Below are positions 53,452 through 53,528 of a DNA stretch of 53,528 bases, in pieces (position 1 is the first letter of the stretch; every line of letters begins with the position of its first letter). A model generated the notes under the pieces. The model had not been told where the DNA came from, searched no databases, and saw only the letters and a program-made list of their open reading frames with translations. The DNA comes from Thermacetogenium sp. UBA4966 (GTDB lineage Bacteria; Bacillota; DSM-12270; Thermacetogeniales; Thermacetogeniaceae): assembly GCA_002397275.1 (NCBI GenBank), contig DHAA01000035.1, positions 1 through 53,528 of the forward strand, in the 5' to 3' direction. The translations under genes and the position numbers were made by a program.

Positions 53452-53528
53452 AAGTTGTTACCCCCTTTCTGCTGAAGTAGTTATTCGGAAACTCCCCAGC
53501 GAGTCTCCACACTGCTTTGCGGTTTGGA

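Overview
The window reads as one stretch of chromosome from an anaerobic, endospore-forming member of the Bacillota (Clostridia, broadly Peptococcaceae-like). Evidence: a SpoIVFA-like gene beside mreBCD-minCDE, a CwlD-type amidase beside rpsI, MinE together with MinD, Rex, futalosine-route menaquinone genes, a corrinoid methyltransferase locus and strong AGGAGG-type ribosome sites, often in front of TTG or GTG starts. No rRNA, tRNA, CRISPR array, phage or insertion sequence was recognised. The left edge (1-132) is a near-perfect fold-back of coding DNA and is probably an assembly artefact.

Layout. (A) 1-12049, all minus strand: housekeeping genes in the order folC, rex, DUF4321, maf, radC, mreB, mreC, mreD, mrdA (PBP2), minC, minD, minE, rodA, spoIVFA-like; a cell-shape, division and sporulation block. 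(B) 12206-29009: an accessory catabolic island. On the minus strand it encodes an opine-dehydrogenase-fold enzyme, an ornithine-cyclodeaminase-family enzyme, a non-pyrrolysine MttB-family methyltransferase, a corrinoid protein, a second MttB paralogue, a five-gene Liv-type ABC importer, a proline-racemase-family enzyme and a PanB-like hydroxymethyltransferase, ending at a strong terminator. A divergent PAS/sigma-54 activator and a [2Fe-2S]/ASKHA corrinoid activator complete it. I found two -24/-12 promoters, each with an upstream 14-bp palindrome (GCAAAATATTTTGC and GCAAGATATTTTGC). (C) 29316-34427: serine hydrolase, mqnC-mqnA-mqnE, a small CMD-like protein, a DUF2007-like protein and a cold-shock protein. 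(D) 34489-40666: a MetH-activation-domain protein, a DinG-type helicase and a YhaN/YhaO-like SbcCD-type pair. (E) 40912-49124: arginine biosynthesis argCJBDFGH with an ARG-box-like site upstream. (F) 49689-53451: an AmmeMemoRadiSam pair (Memo-AMMECR1 fusion plus radical SAM enzyme), cwlD and rpsI.

How the island may work (inference). The ABC system would import a methylated amino-acid-like compound such as a betaine. The two MttB proteins would pass methyl groups to the single corrinoid protein, and the ASKHA protein would rescue oxidised cobalamin. The racemase, the OCD-family enzyme, the opine-dehydrogenase-like enzyme and the PanB-like enzyme would process the carbon-nitrogen skeleton. The substrate is not identifiable from sequence, and no corrinoid:tetrahydrofolate methyltransferase lies in the window. 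This combination of families under sigma-54 control is the strongest candidate for an undescribed system here.
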